Shown: positions 26,515 to 35,362 of the stretch, piece after piece
Layout of the letters: every line of letters starts with the position of its first letter
Position numbering within the stretch: position 1 is the first letter of the stretch
NCBI GenBank assembly: GCA_902496665.1
Contig: CABVBU010000014.1
Span: forward strand, 1 to 61,896
Length of the DNA: 61,896 nucleotides
DNA from: an uncultured Clostridium sp.
Lineage (GTDB): Bacteria; Bacillota; Clostridia; Lachnospirales; Lachnospiraceae
Direction: 5' to 3'
Program-made: the position numbers and the translations under genes
Notes under the pieces: generated by a model
Databases searched by the model: none
Told to the model about the DNA's origin: nothing
The model's input: only the letters and a program-made list of their open reading frames with translations

Positions 26515-27201
26515 ATGAAACGCAGTGAGATCAACGCAGCTTTAAAAGAAATGGAACAGATGATCAGGGAGTATCGCTTCGCGATCCCGCCATTCTGCAA
26601 TTTCACACCGGAAGAGTGGAAGGAAAAAGGCCATGATTACGACGAGATCCGCGACAACATGTTAGGATGGGATATCACGGACTACGGTCTCGGGGACTTC
26701 GATAAGGTCGGATTTTCCCTGATCACGATCCGCAACGGCAACCTGAAGATGAAGGACAAATACACAAAGACATATGCGGAAAAACTCCTGTACATCAAAG
26801 AGGGACAGTATTCCCCGATGCACTTCCACTGGTCAAAGATGGAGGACATCATCAACCGCGGCGGCGGAAATGTTCTGATCCGTGTATACAATTCCACAAA
26901 GGATGAGGACCTTGACAAGGTGAACGATGTCCATGTCCATGTGGATGGCAGAGAGATGGTCGTTCCGGCCGGCACCCAGGTGCGCCTGACTCCCGGCGAG
27001 AGCATTTCCATCTACCCGTATATGTACCATGATTTCGAGGTGGAAGAGGGAACCGGACCGGTCCTTTTAGGAGAAGTCAGCCAGTGCAATGACGATAACG
27101 TGGATAACCGTTTCTACGAGAAGATGGGAAGATTTCCGGAGATTGAGGAGGATGAAGCACCGTATCGTCTGCTGTGCAACGAATATCCGGAGGCAAAATA
27201 G
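26515..27201 (+). CDS. D-lyxose ketol-isomerase (cupin)
   Basis: 228 residues, the normal family size. ATG 26515 has CAGGAGGAA upstream; the frame extending to 26413 crosses a hairpin and is not used. The metal-binding cupin motif is SPMHFHWSKMEDI, with a later histidine in YMYHDFEVEEG. The family interconverts D-lyxose and D-xylulose and also D-mannose and D-fructose, in the cytoplasm. The next gene begins immediately after the stop codon. With the PfkB kinase two genes on, it suggests isomerisation of the imported aldose followed by phosphorylation of the ketose. Confidence 0.92.
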   Translation: MKRSEINAALKEMEQMIREYRFAIPPFCNFTPEEWKEKGHDYDEIRDNMLGWDITDYGLGDFDKVGFSLITIRNGNLKMKDKYTKTYAEKLLYIKEGQYSPMHFHWSKMEDIINRGGGNVLIRVYNSTKDEDLDKVNDVHVHVDGREMVVPAGTQVRLTPGESISIYPYMYHDFEVEEGTGPVLLGEVSQCNDDNVDNRFYEKMGRFPEIEEDEAPYRLLCNEYPEAK

Positions 27202-28248
27202 ATGACAGATCAGAAAAAACTGATGGCGGTCTGCGGTCATATGGATCAGGTCGCCGGAGTCCGTCAGATGGAATTTCAGGACGGGCGGGCAGCGGGACTT
27301 CGCTGTGCGATGATCCACAATGGACCGCTGGAGCTTCCGCTGATGCTCGATAAATGCCTGGACCCGGCCTGGATCCGGTATAAGGGGATCAACTTAAGTC
27401 TCCTCACAAAGCCGGGACTTCAGGGGCGGAATCCCTACGATACCGCGGGGGACGAGGCGGTGCGCTCCATCATGGGCGGCGCGATGTTCACCTGCGGTCT
27501 TGGAAATGTCCACGGAAACCGGGTGGTGGACGGTGTGGAATATCCGGTTCACGGACGGATGCGGACAACACCGGCGGAGAAGATTTCCATGGACGCGTTC
27601 TGGGAGAATGGGGAGTATAAGATCCGGGTGTCCGGGGAGATGCGGGAAGCGCGGATCTTCGGTGAGAATCTGGTGCTGAGAAGAACCGTGGAGACGGTTT
27701 ATGGAAAGAATGAGATCGTGTTCACGGACGAGATAGAGAACCAGGGATTTGAGGACCAGCCGTTATGTTTCCTCTATCACTGCAACGCCGGATACCCGTT
27801 TCTGGTGCCTGGAATGCGGATCGTCATGCCGTCTGTCTCCTGCGAGCCGCGGGATGCGGACGCGAAGGCAGGCGAGTCGAAGTGGAATGTGATGGATGAG
27901 CCGAGGGAGCATGCGCCTGAGCAGGTGTTCCAGCATGTACTGGCGGCGGATAAGGATGGAAGGACGTTTGCGGCATTTGTGAACGATGAGCTGCAGATCG
28001 GACTCTGTATCCGGTTTGAAAAGGCGGCGATCCCGTACCTGACCCAGTGGAAGAGTCTGGCATCCGGGGATTTTGCGATGGCGCTGGAGCCGGCAAACTG
28101 CGGATTTGACGGGCGCGCCGGGGCGACGGAGGCTTTAAAGTCCTTTGAGAAACATATAAACCGGATCCGATTCCAGATCCTGGACGGAAAAGACGAAATT
28201 GAATTACTGGAACATGAGTGCGGGGAGGTATTAGAATGTACGATGTGA
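27202..28248 (+). CDS. DUF4432 family (aldose-1-epimerase-like) protein
   Basis: 348 residues. It begins on the base after the isomerase stop and uses GGAGG inside the isomerase end. The family has the galactose-mutarotase-like beta-sandwich and turns up in sugar operons. Landmarks are GGAMFTCGLGNVHG, PVHGRMRTTPAE, FLYHCNAGYPFL and the final ALEPANCGFDGR. A role in anomer conversion or in handling the imported aldose is inferred from fold and neighbours. It overlaps the kinase gene by 13 bases. Confidence 0.88.
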   Translation: MTDQKKLMAVCGHMDQVAGVRQMEFQDGRAAGLRCAMIHNGPLELPLMLDKCLDPAWIRYKGINLSLLTKPGLQGRNPYDTAGDEAVRSIMGGAMFTCGLGNVHGNRVVDGVEYPVHGRMRTTPAEKISMDAFWENGEYKIRVSGEMREARIFGENLVLRRTVETVYGKNEIVFTDEIENQGFEDQPLCFLYHCNAGYPFLVPGMRIVMPSVSCEPRDADAKAGESKWNVMDEPREHAPEQVFQHVLAADKDGRTFAAFVNDELQIGLCIRFEKAAIPYLTQWKSLASGDFAMALEPANCGFDGRAGATEALKSFEKHINRIRFQILDGKDEIELLEHECGEVLECTM

Positions 28249-29186
28249 TCGCTCTTGGTGAGCTTCTGATCGATTTTGCGGCGAAGGAGACGGACCCGGA
28301 CGGATATCCGACCATGAAGGCAAATCCGGGCGGTGCGCCGGGAAATTTCCTCGCGGCGTTAAATAAATATGGAATGAAGACGGCATTTCTCGGAAAAGTC
28401 GGGGATGACGTTTTTGGAAAACTGCTGGTAAAGACGTTTGAGAAAGCCGGAATTGAGACGAAGGGGATATTGACAGATCCGTCCGTGTTTACGACACTGG
28501 CATTTGTGACTTTTTCGCCGGAAGGTGACCGTTCCTTCAGCTTCGCAAGAAAACCGGGAGCGGATACGAGACTGAGCTTTGAGGAGATCGATCTTACCAT
28601 GATCGATGAGGCATCGGTGTTTCATTTCGGAACACTGAGTCTTACGGATGATCCGGTGCGCACGGCGACGAAAAAGTGCGTGGAGTATGCGAGAGAGCAT
28701 GGAAAGCTCATCACCTTTGATCCAAACTTAAGAATTCCGCTCTGGGAGACAACGGACGCGGCGAAAGAGCAGATCTTATGGGGGCTGGCCCATGCGGATG
28801 TTGTGAAGATCAGCGATGAGGAGGTGGAATTCCTCTGGGGGATCACGGACGAGAAAGAGGCGGCAGAGAAGCTGCTCGACGAGTTTGGAATCCGCCTCGC
28901 TATGGTCACTATGGGACCTAAGGGAGCGTACCTTGCGAATAGGAATGGCGCGGCCTACGCGAAGTGTCCCAAGGTAAAGCCCATCGATACGACGGGAGCC
29001 GGTGATATCTTCGGCGGAAGCGCGGTATCCAGACTGTTAAAGACCGGAAAAGTGCCGGAAGAGCTTTGCACAGAAGAACTTGGATTTATCGGTCAGTTCG
29101 CCTGCACGGCGGCAAGCATCTCCACGACGCAGTCGGGCGGGATTCCGAGTATTCCGGAGGAAGAGGCGGTTCTGGCCCGGATGTAA
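28236..29186 (+). CDS. PfkB-family carbohydrate kinase (fructokinase-like)
   Basis: 316 residues. ATG 28236 has GGGGAGG upstream; the frame start at 28218 is less likely. N-terminal GGAPGNFLAALNKYG and C-terminal DTTGAGDIFGGSAVS are the two PfkB signatures, the second carrying the catalytic Asp. Closest in style to fructokinases (ALGELLIDF start, KPGADTRL). It should phosphorylate the ketose made by the isomerase, fructose or xylulose. Last gene of the sugar operon. I see no strong terminator after it; a new promoter lies 36 nt downstream. Confidence 0.92.
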   Translation: MYDVIALGELLIDFAAKETDPDGYPTMKANPGGAPGNFLAALNKYGMKTAFLGKVGDDVFGKLLVKTFEKAGIETKGILTDPSVFTTLAFVTFSPEGDRSFSFARKPGADTRLSFEEIDLTMIDEASVFHFGTLSLTDDPVRTATKKCVEYAREHGKLITFDPNLRIPLWETTDAAKEQILWGLAHADVVKISDEEVEFLWGITDEKEAAEKLLDEFGIRLAMVTMGPKGAYLANRNGAAYAKCPKVKPIDTTGAGDIFGGSAVSRLLKTGKVPEELCTEELGFIGQFACTAASISTTQSGGIPSIPEEEAVLARM

Positions 29187-29221
29187 AGAAAGACAAATTC
29201 GGCTTTTTATGGAAATTCTGC

Positions 29222-29250
29222 TGTACACATCTTCGAAATCCCGATATAAT
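29222..29250 (+). promoter_or_regulatory. Promoter of the EamA gene
   Basis: TGTACA (29222-29227), 17-nt spacer and perfect TATAAT (29245-29250), about 78 nt before the chosen start. Confidence 0.6.
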
Positions 29251-29327
29251 TCAAATGTCAGGGCAGCAGGTCCAGGCGGGCAGGCTGCAATGACGATATC
29301 ATGAAGATCGATTATCTGGAGGGTGTT

Positions 29328-30221
29328 ATGACAGACACAAAGGACAAGAAGAGAGAAAAACTTGGAATTCTCTGCTGCACGGCGGGGGCGACGAGCTGGG
29401 GACTTTCAGGGACCTGCAGTGAGGCGCTGTTTTCCCAGTATCCGGTAGATACGACGTGGGTGACGGCGGTGAGAATGACATCGGCGGGGATCATATTACT
29501 GCTTCTTGCATTTGCGAAGCACAGCCTGAATCTGAAAGAACTTGGAAAAGACAAAAAAGGTCTTATAGAGATCATTCTGTTTGCCATTGCGGGTCTGGCA
29601 CTCTGCCAGTACGCGTACCTCAGTGCCATCAAATGGACAAATTCCGGAACCGCAACGGTGATCCAGAATCTGTCCATCGTATTTATCGCAGTCTATGTCT
29701 GCCTGACTACAAGGACAGCACCGGATAAACGGACCGTATTCTGCATTATTCTGGCGCTGTTTGGTGTCTGGCTTCTTGCCACCGGCGGAAAGCCCGGAAA
29801 CATGGAGCTCACACCGAAGGGCCTCTTCTGGGGACTCATGGCCGGAATCGGCGCGGCAAGCTATTCCCTGCTTTCCAGAGCACCGGTAAAACACCGCGGA
29901 AGTATCCCTGTGTCCGGAATGGGGATGTTCATCGGCGGGATCGTCCTGTCCATGATCGCCCAGAGCTGGAAGATCCCGGCAGGTCTGGACGGACGGGCGA
30001 TCCTCTACATGGCGGTGATCGTCCTGCTTGGGACCGTCGGTGCTTTTACGTTATTCCTCCAGGGGATCGCTCTGGTAGGTCCCGTAAAAGCGGCACTCCT
30101 GTCCTGTCTGGAACCTTTGACCGCGGCAACCTTGTCCGTCGTCTGGCTGCACTCCAGCTTTTCTCCGACGGATCTGATCGGGTTTGCGTGCATTCTGGCA
30201 ACGGTAGTGCTGATGAGGTAG
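29328..30221 (+). CDS. EamA/DMT-family transporter
   Basis: 297 residues with ten predicted membrane segments in two homologous halves (ATSWGLSGTCSEALF in the first and GLFWGLMAGIGAASYSLLS in the second), the plan of drug/metabolite transporters. ATG 29328 is chosen because TGGAGGG lies five bases upstream; the frame start at 29301 lacks a ribosome site. Substrate cannot be deduced. It has its own promoter, so membership of the sugar operon is doubtful. Confidence 0.88.
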   Translation: MTDTKDKKREKLGILCCTAGATSWGLSGTCSEALFSQYPVDTTWVTAVRMTSAGIILLLLAFAKHSLNLKELGKDKKGLIEIILFAIAGLALCQYAYLSAIKWTNSGTATVIQNLSIVFIAVYVCLTTRTAPDKRTVFCIILALFGVWLLATGGKPGNMELTPKGLFWGLMAGIGAASYSLLSRAPVKHRGSIPVSGMGMFIGGIVLSMIAQSWKIPAGLDGRAILYMAVIVLLGTVGAFTLFLQGIALVGPVKAALLSCLEPLTAATLSVVWLHSSFSPTDLIGFACILATVVLMR

Positions 30222-30355
30222 AGAAAAATTACGGGCTTTTTTCTGGATGGACGTGTATTCCTGTTATCACGGACATTGAGGATCAGGACTGCAGACAGCC
30301 GGGCACTTTACATGTTTTAACCGTATTTCCTACCTTTATTTTGCCAGATTTTTAC

Positions 30356-30385
30356 TTTACAATTCCTATAAAAAAATGGTATACT
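30356..30385 (+). promoter_or_regulatory. Promoter of the mgtE leader
   Basis: TTTACA (30356-30361), 18-nt spacer and TATACT (30380-30385). It implies a leader of about 400 nt ahead of mgtE. Confidence 0.65.
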
Positions 30386-30456
30386 GCTGTGGGCGGAAAA
30401 AGATATCTGCACGCAGCAGTTTCCTTTTTTCGCGAAAAATGATAAAAATCAGAGAT

Positions 30457-30685
30457 CTAACGGAGGTGAATTGCATGGATAGTTGCGATAGTACAGGGCG
30501 AAGTACGAAATGCGGTGTGGCATACAGCGAGACGCAGAATGCGGCTATCGGTGCAGTGACAGAAAATCTCCGGTAGCTGGATTCCATATTGAGATGTCTC
30601 GAGAACACCGCAAGGGAACGGCCTGTCCATCACAGCGATGTATGGTTGGACCCCGCCAGGAATTATCCTGGGCGGTGTTCTTTTT
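30457..30685 (+). promoter_or_regulatory. Structured mgtE leader with terminator/antiterminator switch
   Basis: CTAACGGAG (30457-30465) pairs in 8 of 9 positions with CTCCGGTAG (30568-30576), closing a ~120-nt domain. Inside it CGATAG (30486-30491) pairs with CTATCG (30545-30550) and TGCG with CGCA. Downstream, an intrinsic terminator (stem 30653-30675, then TTCTTTTT) can be broken because GAACACCGC (30603-30611) is perfectly complementary to GCGGTGTTC (30672-30680) in its right arm. I find none of the conserved M-box core segments (such as GGTGAGGCTCC), so the class is unassigned. A Mg2+-related signal is inferred from the gene. Confidence 0.7.
30475..30576 (+). CDS. Possible 33-aa leader peptide in the mgtE leader
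   Basis: ATG 30475 has ACGGAGGTG seven bases upstream and the frame ends with TAG at 30574-30576. The peptide starts MDSCDSTGRSTKCG. Its ribosome site is the left arm, and its stop the right arm, of the long-range helix, so translation and folding would exclude each other. It could equally be a chance frame in a structured RNA. Confidence 0.3.
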   Translation: MDSCDSTGRSTKCGVAYSETQNAAIGAVTENLR

Positions 30686-30749
30686 GTTGCCGAAATTCAG
30701 GCAATTCGATCAGGAGACGTGAAGATACGCACAGTCCTGATGATAAAAA

Positions 30750-30776
30750 GTAACTGGACGGATAAAAGACAGTTAC
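30750..30776 (+). repeat. GTAACTG/CAGTTAC hairpin before mgtE
   Basis: GTAACTG (30750-30756) pairs perfectly with CAGTTAC (30770-30776), just ahead of the mgtE ribosome site (AAAGGAGG). Same core as the palindromes at 21644 and 26339. Confidence 0.5.
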
Positions 30777-30795
30777 AACGGAAAAGGAGGCAGAA

Positions 30796-32193
30796 ATGGA
30801 AACAGAAGTTTTAAAAGAACAACACTATGTGGAAGAACTGGTCGAGATCATCCGCAGCGGACTTCCGAAGGAGGAGCTGATCGACCGGTTATCCGATTAT
30901 CATGATAACGATATCGCGGATGCCCTCACAAAGCTGACGCCGGATGAGAGGCGGGAACTCTATCCGCTGATCGGCGTGGAGCGGGTTGCGGAGATCTTCG
31001 CGTACTTAGATGACGCGGAGCCGTACCTGAAAGAGCTTCCGATCGAGAGCGCCGCAAAGATCGTCTCCGAGATGGACTCCGACGATGCGGTGGATGTCCT
31101 AGAAGAGATGGACGCGACGACGAAGCATAAGATCGTCGGTATGCTGGATAAGGAAGCCAGCGAGGATGTAAGACTCCTGTTCTCATACGATGAGGATGAG
31201 ATCGGAAGCCGTATGACCACCAACTTCATTATGATCCACAATAACCTGACGATCCGTCAAGCGATGCGGGAACTGATTGAGCAGGCAGGGGAGAACGACA
31301 ATATCTCTACGATCTATGTGATCGATGACGAGGATAAATTTTACGGAGCGATCGATCTGAAGGACCTGATCATTGCAAGAGAGTATACGGACCTTGAGGA
31401 CCTGATCAGCCACTCCTATCCGTATGTCAAGGATCATGAAAAGGTTGCGGACTGTATCGAGCAGATCAAGGATTACGCCGAGGATTCCATCCCGGTACTG
31501 CAGGAAGACGGAACGATCGCCGGTATCATCACATCTCAGGATATCGTTGAGGCCGTGGATGATGAGATGGGCGAAGATTACGCGAAATTAGCCGGTTTGA
31601 CTGCAGAGGAGGATCTGAACGAGAAGCTGTCGGAGAGCGTGAAAAAGAGACTTCCGTGGCTTGTCATTCTGTTATTCCTGGGCATGGTAGTATCTTCCGT
31701 TGTGGGCGCTTTTGAGGCTGTCGTTGCGGTGATCCCGATCGTCATGTGTTTCCAGTCCCTGATTCTCGACATGGCAGGAAACGTCGGAACACAGTCTCTG
31801 GCTGTCACGATCCGTGTGCTTATGGATGAGGAACTGACCGCAAAGCAGAAGCTTATGCTTGTTGTGAAAGAGATGAAGATCGGCTTCGTGAACGGCTTGT
31901 TTCTTGGAATTATGGCGTGGCTTTTCCTCGGAATCTATATCTGCGTGATCAAGGGATATCCGATCCACCATGCGCTGCTTGTCTCCGGCTGTGTCGGAAT
32001 CGCACTTGTGACAGCGATGGTGATCTCCAGTATGGTCGGCACACTGATCCCGATGTTCTTTAAGAAGATCAACGTAGATCCGGCGGTTGCGTCCGGCCCG
32101 CTGATCACGACGGTGAATGACCTTGTCGCAATTGTGGTTTATTATGGACTGGCAATGTTATTCCTGGTCGATCTGCTGCATGTGACGGGCTGA
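30796..32193 (+). CDS. mgtE: Magnesium transporter MgtE
   Basis: 465 residues with the full MgtE plan: an N-terminal superhelical MgtE_N domain (about 1-130), two CBS domains (about 135-260) that sense cytoplasmic Mg2+, and five membrane segments from about 285. The transporter signature includes DMAGNVGTQSLAVTIR, and the ion pore region follows. It imports Mg2+ as a dimer and closes when cytosolic Mg2+ is high. The preceding long leader suggests RNA-level control as well. A terminator follows after about 35 nt. Confidence 0.97.
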   Translation: METEVLKEQHYVEELVEIIRSGLPKEELIDRLSDYHDNDIADALTKLTPDERRELYPLIGVERVAEIFAYLDDAEPYLKELPIESAAKIVSEMDSDDAVDVLEEMDATTKHKIVGMLDKEASEDVRLLFSYDEDEIGSRMTTNFIMIHNNLTIRQAMRELIEQAGENDNISTIYVIDDEDKFYGAIDLKDLIIAREYTDLEDLISHSYPYVKDHEKVADCIEQIKDYAEDSIPVLQEDGTIAGIITSQDIVEAVDDEMGEDYAKLAGLTAEEDLNEKLSESVKKRLPWLVILLFLGMVVSSVVGAFEAVVAVIPIVMCFQSLILDMAGNVGTQSLAVTIRVLMDEELTAKQKLMLVVKEMKIGFVNGLFLGIMAWLFLGIYICVIKGYPIHHALLVSGCVGIALVTAMVISSMVGTLIPMFFKKINVDPAVASGPLITTVNDLVAIVVYYGLAMLFLVDLLHVTG

Positions 32194-32226
32194 TATCGGA
32201 TGAAATAAAAATGTGAATAAATATAG

Positions 32227-32269
32227 AAAAAATGGGCGATCCTAAGGATATCAGGATGGTCCATTTTTT
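32227..32269 (+). terminator. Terminator of mgtE
   Basis: The AAAATGG..ATCCT arm (32227-32243) pairs with AGGAT..CCATTTT (32253-32269), with a small internal bulge and a following T-run. Confidence 0.85.
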
Positions 32270-32398
32270 ATGCAGCAGGAAATTCCGAGGAATTCTCTGT
32301 TACATAAAAAGGCACATTCTTTTCTATTCCGGGAATCGTCTGATAAACATATGGTAACGACAACTTTTTTCAATTGAATGTTTTGGCATACGATCCTC

Positions 32399-32427
32399 TT
32401 GAACTGAAAATGATGCTATGATAAAAT
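32399..32427 (+). promoter_or_regulatory. eno promoter
   Basis: TTGAAC (32399-32404), 17-nt spacer and TAAAAT (32422-32427). The ~155-nt leader to eno contains GGTTAG/CTAACT pairing but no riboswitch that I recognise. Confidence 0.7.
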
Positions 32428-32583
32428 CATGACGGTTAGCAAAAACTAACTGAAATACTGGCTGGCATTTCCTAAACATGTGCTGGTGGGTGATTTCGCA
32501 GGTGGACAGATCAATAGATCACGTCGTTTTTCCTGTCTGATCCGGGTGGGAGAGCAATTGGCGTTGATACTTGAAAGGAGTTT

Positions 32584-33885
32584 ATGATGATGAATTATCT
32601 GGAAATTGAGAAAGTCATTGGAAGAGAGATCTTAGATTCCCGTGGAAATCCCACGGTTGAGGCGGAAGTATATCTCACAGACGGAACCATCGGGAGAGGA
32701 ACCGCGCCGAGCGGTGCATCTACCGGCGAGTTCGAAGCGCTGGAATTAAGAGACGGAGATCAGGCTCGTTATGGCGGAAAAGGTGTGACAAAGGCTGTTG
32801 AGAATATCAATACAATTATTAATGAGACCCTGACAGGCCTGGACGCGTCCGATATTTATGCAGTTGACCGTGCCATGATCAAGGCTGACGGAACAAAGGA
32901 CAAGTCAAAGCTTGGCGCAAACGCGGTCCTTGCGGTATCTATCGCCTGCGCGCGCGCTGCATCTATTTCCTTAGATATTCCGTTATACAGATTCCTCGGT
33001 GGAATAGGTGGAAACCGTCTTCCGGTTCCGATGATGAACATTATCAACGGCGGCTGCCATGCACTTTCCTCCGGTCTTGATGTTCAGGAATTTATGATCA
33101 TGCCGGTCGGAGCTCCGTCCTTCAAGGAGTGCTTAAGATGGTGCGCAGAGGTGTTCCATGCACTGGCTGCGATCTTAAAAGAGCGCGGACTTGCAACCTC
33201 CGTCGGAGATGAGGGGGGCTTTGCTCCGGCATTAAAGTCTGATGAGGAAGCGATCGAGACGATCCTCGAGGCAGTAAAGAAAGCCGGATATGAGCCGGGC
33301 CGTGACTTCAGGATCGCTATGGACGCGGCGTCCTCCGAGTGGAAGACAGGAAAAACCGGTGAGTACAGGCTCCCGAAGGCAGGAACTGTCTATACTTCCG
33401 AGGAGCTTATCGAGCATTGGAAGAAGCTTGTTGAGAAATATCCGATCATTTCCATCGAGGATGCCCTTGATGAGGAAGACTGGGAAGGATGGAAAAAGCT
33501 GACTGCAGAGCTTGGACAGAAGGTACAGCTGGTAGGCGACGACCTCTTTGTTACAAACACAGAGAGACTTTCCAAAGGGATCAAGCTTGGCTGTGCAAAC
33601 TCTATCCTGATCAAGTTAAATCAGATCGGTTCTGTATCCGAGACCCTGGAGGCGATCAAGATGGCACACCGTGCCGGCTACACAGCAATCTCCTCCCATC
33701 GCTCCGGCGAAACCGCAGACACGACCATCGCAGATCTCGCTGTGGCCCTCAACACCTGCCAGATCAAGACGGGTGCCCCGTCCAGATCCGAGCGTGTCGC
33801 GAAGTATAACCAGCTTCTCAGAATCGAGGAAGAGCTCGGAGAAAATGGGGTATATCCGGGAATGGACGCGTTTCATGTAAACTAA
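32584..33885 (+). CDS. eno: Enolase
   Basis: 433 residues. Glycolytic enzyme converting 2-phosphoglycerate to phosphoenolpyruvate. Landmarks: ILDSRGNPTVEAEVYL, GGCHA, VGDEGGFAP, metal ligands in the SIEDALDEEDW and VGDDLFVTN regions, and the signature ILIKLNQIGSVSETLEAI followed by SHRSGETADTTIADLAVAL. Three ATG codons follow AAAGGAG in series (32584, 32587, 32590); spacing favours the second or third, which would shorten the protein by one or two residues. Own promoter and terminator, so probably monocistronic. Confidence 0.97.
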   Translation: MMMNYLEIEKVIGREILDSRGNPTVEAEVYLTDGTIGRGTAPSGASTGEFEALELRDGDQARYGGKGVTKAVENINTIINETLTGLDASDIYAVDRAMIKADGTKDKSKLGANAVLAVSIACARAASISLDIPLYRFLGGIGGNRLPVPMMNIINGGCHALSSGLDVQEFMIMPVGAPSFKECLRWCAEVFHALAAILKERGLATSVGDEGGFAPALKSDEEAIETILEAVKKAGYEPGRDFRIAMDAASSEWKTGKTGEYRLPKAGTVYTSEELIEHWKKLVEKYPIISIEDALDEEDWEGWKKLTAELGQKVQLVGDDLFVTNTERLSKGIKLGCANSILIKLNQIGSVSETLEAIKMAHRAGYTAISSHRSGETADTTIADLAVALNTCQIKTGAPSRSERVAKYNQLLRIEEELGENGVYPGMDAFHVN

Positions 33886-33947
33886 GACAGATTTATAATA
33901 TAAAATAGATATTCTCCAACTAAAACTTAAGATATGATTGCACGAAG

Positions 33948-33986
33948 AGATCCCCGGCGGCTGATGAGGCTATTGGGGGTCTTTTT
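33948..33986 (+). terminator. Terminator of eno
   Basis: AGATCCCC (33948-33955) pairs with GGGGGTCT (33975-33982), followed by TTTTT. Confidence 0.75.
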
Positions 33987-34067
33987 ATGGTGTGAACCCG
34001 AAAATCGCAGCCGATAGAGTGTCTTGTAAGTTTACAGGATTTTAATAATATTTTATGGCCTGGTCCA

Positions 34068-34096
34068 TTGTCTTATTGAAAGGAATATGTTATCTT
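34068..34096 (+). promoter_or_regulatory. Candidate promoter of the Rpn-type gene
   Basis: TTGTCT (34068-34073), 17-nt spacer, TATCTT (34091-34096). The remaining 170 nt to the gene hold only a short GGCAGG/CCTGCC hairpin near 34220-34252. Confidence 0.45.
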
Positions 34097-34272
34097 AGAG
34101 CCAGATATAAAGATCGATGTCTTTATTATCGCAGGCAAAGTTTCTATACATCTAAAATTCTAATTTTCTTAGCTGGAAACAGCATCTGAGGACTCTTTGC
34201 TAAACACCCAATGAAAAACAGGCAGGGAGGAATCGGAAAGATCTTCCTGCCGCACACAGGAAGGAAGACTGA

Positions 34273-35166
34273 ATGAAAGAAAATGGACAGAAACTTGCGT
34301 CCTTCAAGGATGCAGGAATGAATCTGAGCGATTTTGCACTGTTTCTCTCGGTGATGAAGCATGCAGAGGCACATGAAAGTGTACTCAGTATTATCATGGA
34401 TGAACCGGACTTGAAATTGACGCGGGTCCATGTTGAAGAGGTCGTTCTAAATGCCATAGGAAAACGGGCAATTCGGCTGGATGCGTGGGCAGAGTCGGAA
34501 GACGAGCGCCAATTTGTGACAGAGATGCAGAATGACACCCAGAATGATGATGTTCGCAGAAGATCCAGATTTTATCAGGGATTACTGGATACGCCGATCT
34601 TAAAGGCTGGTAAGAAGACAAAGTACCGGGAATTACCGTCAACGATCGTCACATTTATTACTCAGGAGGATATTTTCGGACTGGACCGGGCAATGTATAC
34701 ATTTGCAGAGCAGTGTGAAGAGATACAGGGACTTCACCTGGGCGATAGAACAAAAAAGATTTTCTTAAATATGTCCAGTAAAAATGGAAGGGCAGAACTG
34801 GTAAGTCTGCTGCAATATATGAAAAAGAGTGAACTTGATAATCCTGAGATCGTAGTGCGGGATGAGAGGATTTTGAATCTGAACCGGATTGTGGAGGAAG
34901 TCAAGGCTTCGGAAGAGTGGGAGGATGCCAGGATGAGTATTTATTCAGTTGGAGTAGAAGATGGAAGGGCACAAGGAATAGAACAAGGCGAGCATCAGGC
35001 GACTCTTGAAATGATTTTACGCCTGTTAAAGGAAAAAGGAAAGGTCACAAAGACTCTTGAAAAGAAAATCCGTGATGAGGCGGATAAGGAACGCTTGTAT
35101 TGTCTGGTAAAGTTAGCTGCGAAAGTAGGTTCTGTTAAAGAATTTGAAAAGCTGATGAATGAATAG
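34273..35166 (+). CDS. Rpn-family nuclease / PD-(D/E)XK transposase-like protein
   Basis: 297 residues. The first ~200 residues fit the Rpn (recombination-promoting nuclease, PDDEXK_2) family: LTRVHVEEVVLNAIGKRAIR, then the active-site-like region RLDAWAESEDERQFVTEMQ, in which the D and the E-x-Q give the DxxxE/Q core, then RRSRFYQGLLDTP. The C-terminal ~90 residues are a helical tail typical of these proteins (EDGRAQGIEQGEHQATLEMIL). Such genes occur as multiple genomic copies and may mobilise or take part in defence. Ribosome site AGGAAGGAAG precedes the ATG. Monocistronic. Confidence 0.85.
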   Translation: MKENGQKLASFKDAGMNLSDFALFLSVMKHAEAHESVLSIIMDEPDLKLTRVHVEEVVLNAIGKRAIRLDAWAESEDERQFVTEMQNDTQNDDVRRRSRFYQGLLDTPILKAGKKTKYRELPSTIVTFITQEDIFGLDRAMYTFAEQCEEIQGLHLGDRTKKIFLNMSSKNGRAELVSLLQYMKKSELDNPEIVVRDERILNLNRIVEEVKASEEWEDARMSIYSVGVEDGRAQGIEQGEHQATLEMILRLLKEKGKVTKTLEKKIRDEADKERLYCLVKLAAKVGSVKEFEKLMNE

Positions 35167-35362
35167 TCTTACGTCGGGATGTACTTCAAATAAATCATCT
35201 TCGTTCGACTGTGATGGTTTTATTATACGATAAATGCCCAAAGATAAGAAGCAACTGGTCAGTAAAAAAGCAGATATATCCATACCTACTTTTTTACTAA
35301 TATCCAAAGTTCAGAAAGAGCCAAAGAATGGCAGATCAGTCTTTTATCTATGCGAGGAACAT

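Noticed and set aside
30430..30700. M-box magnesium riboswitch before mgtE
   Set aside because: The conserved core segments are not found in the expected order, so I report only an unclassified structured leader.
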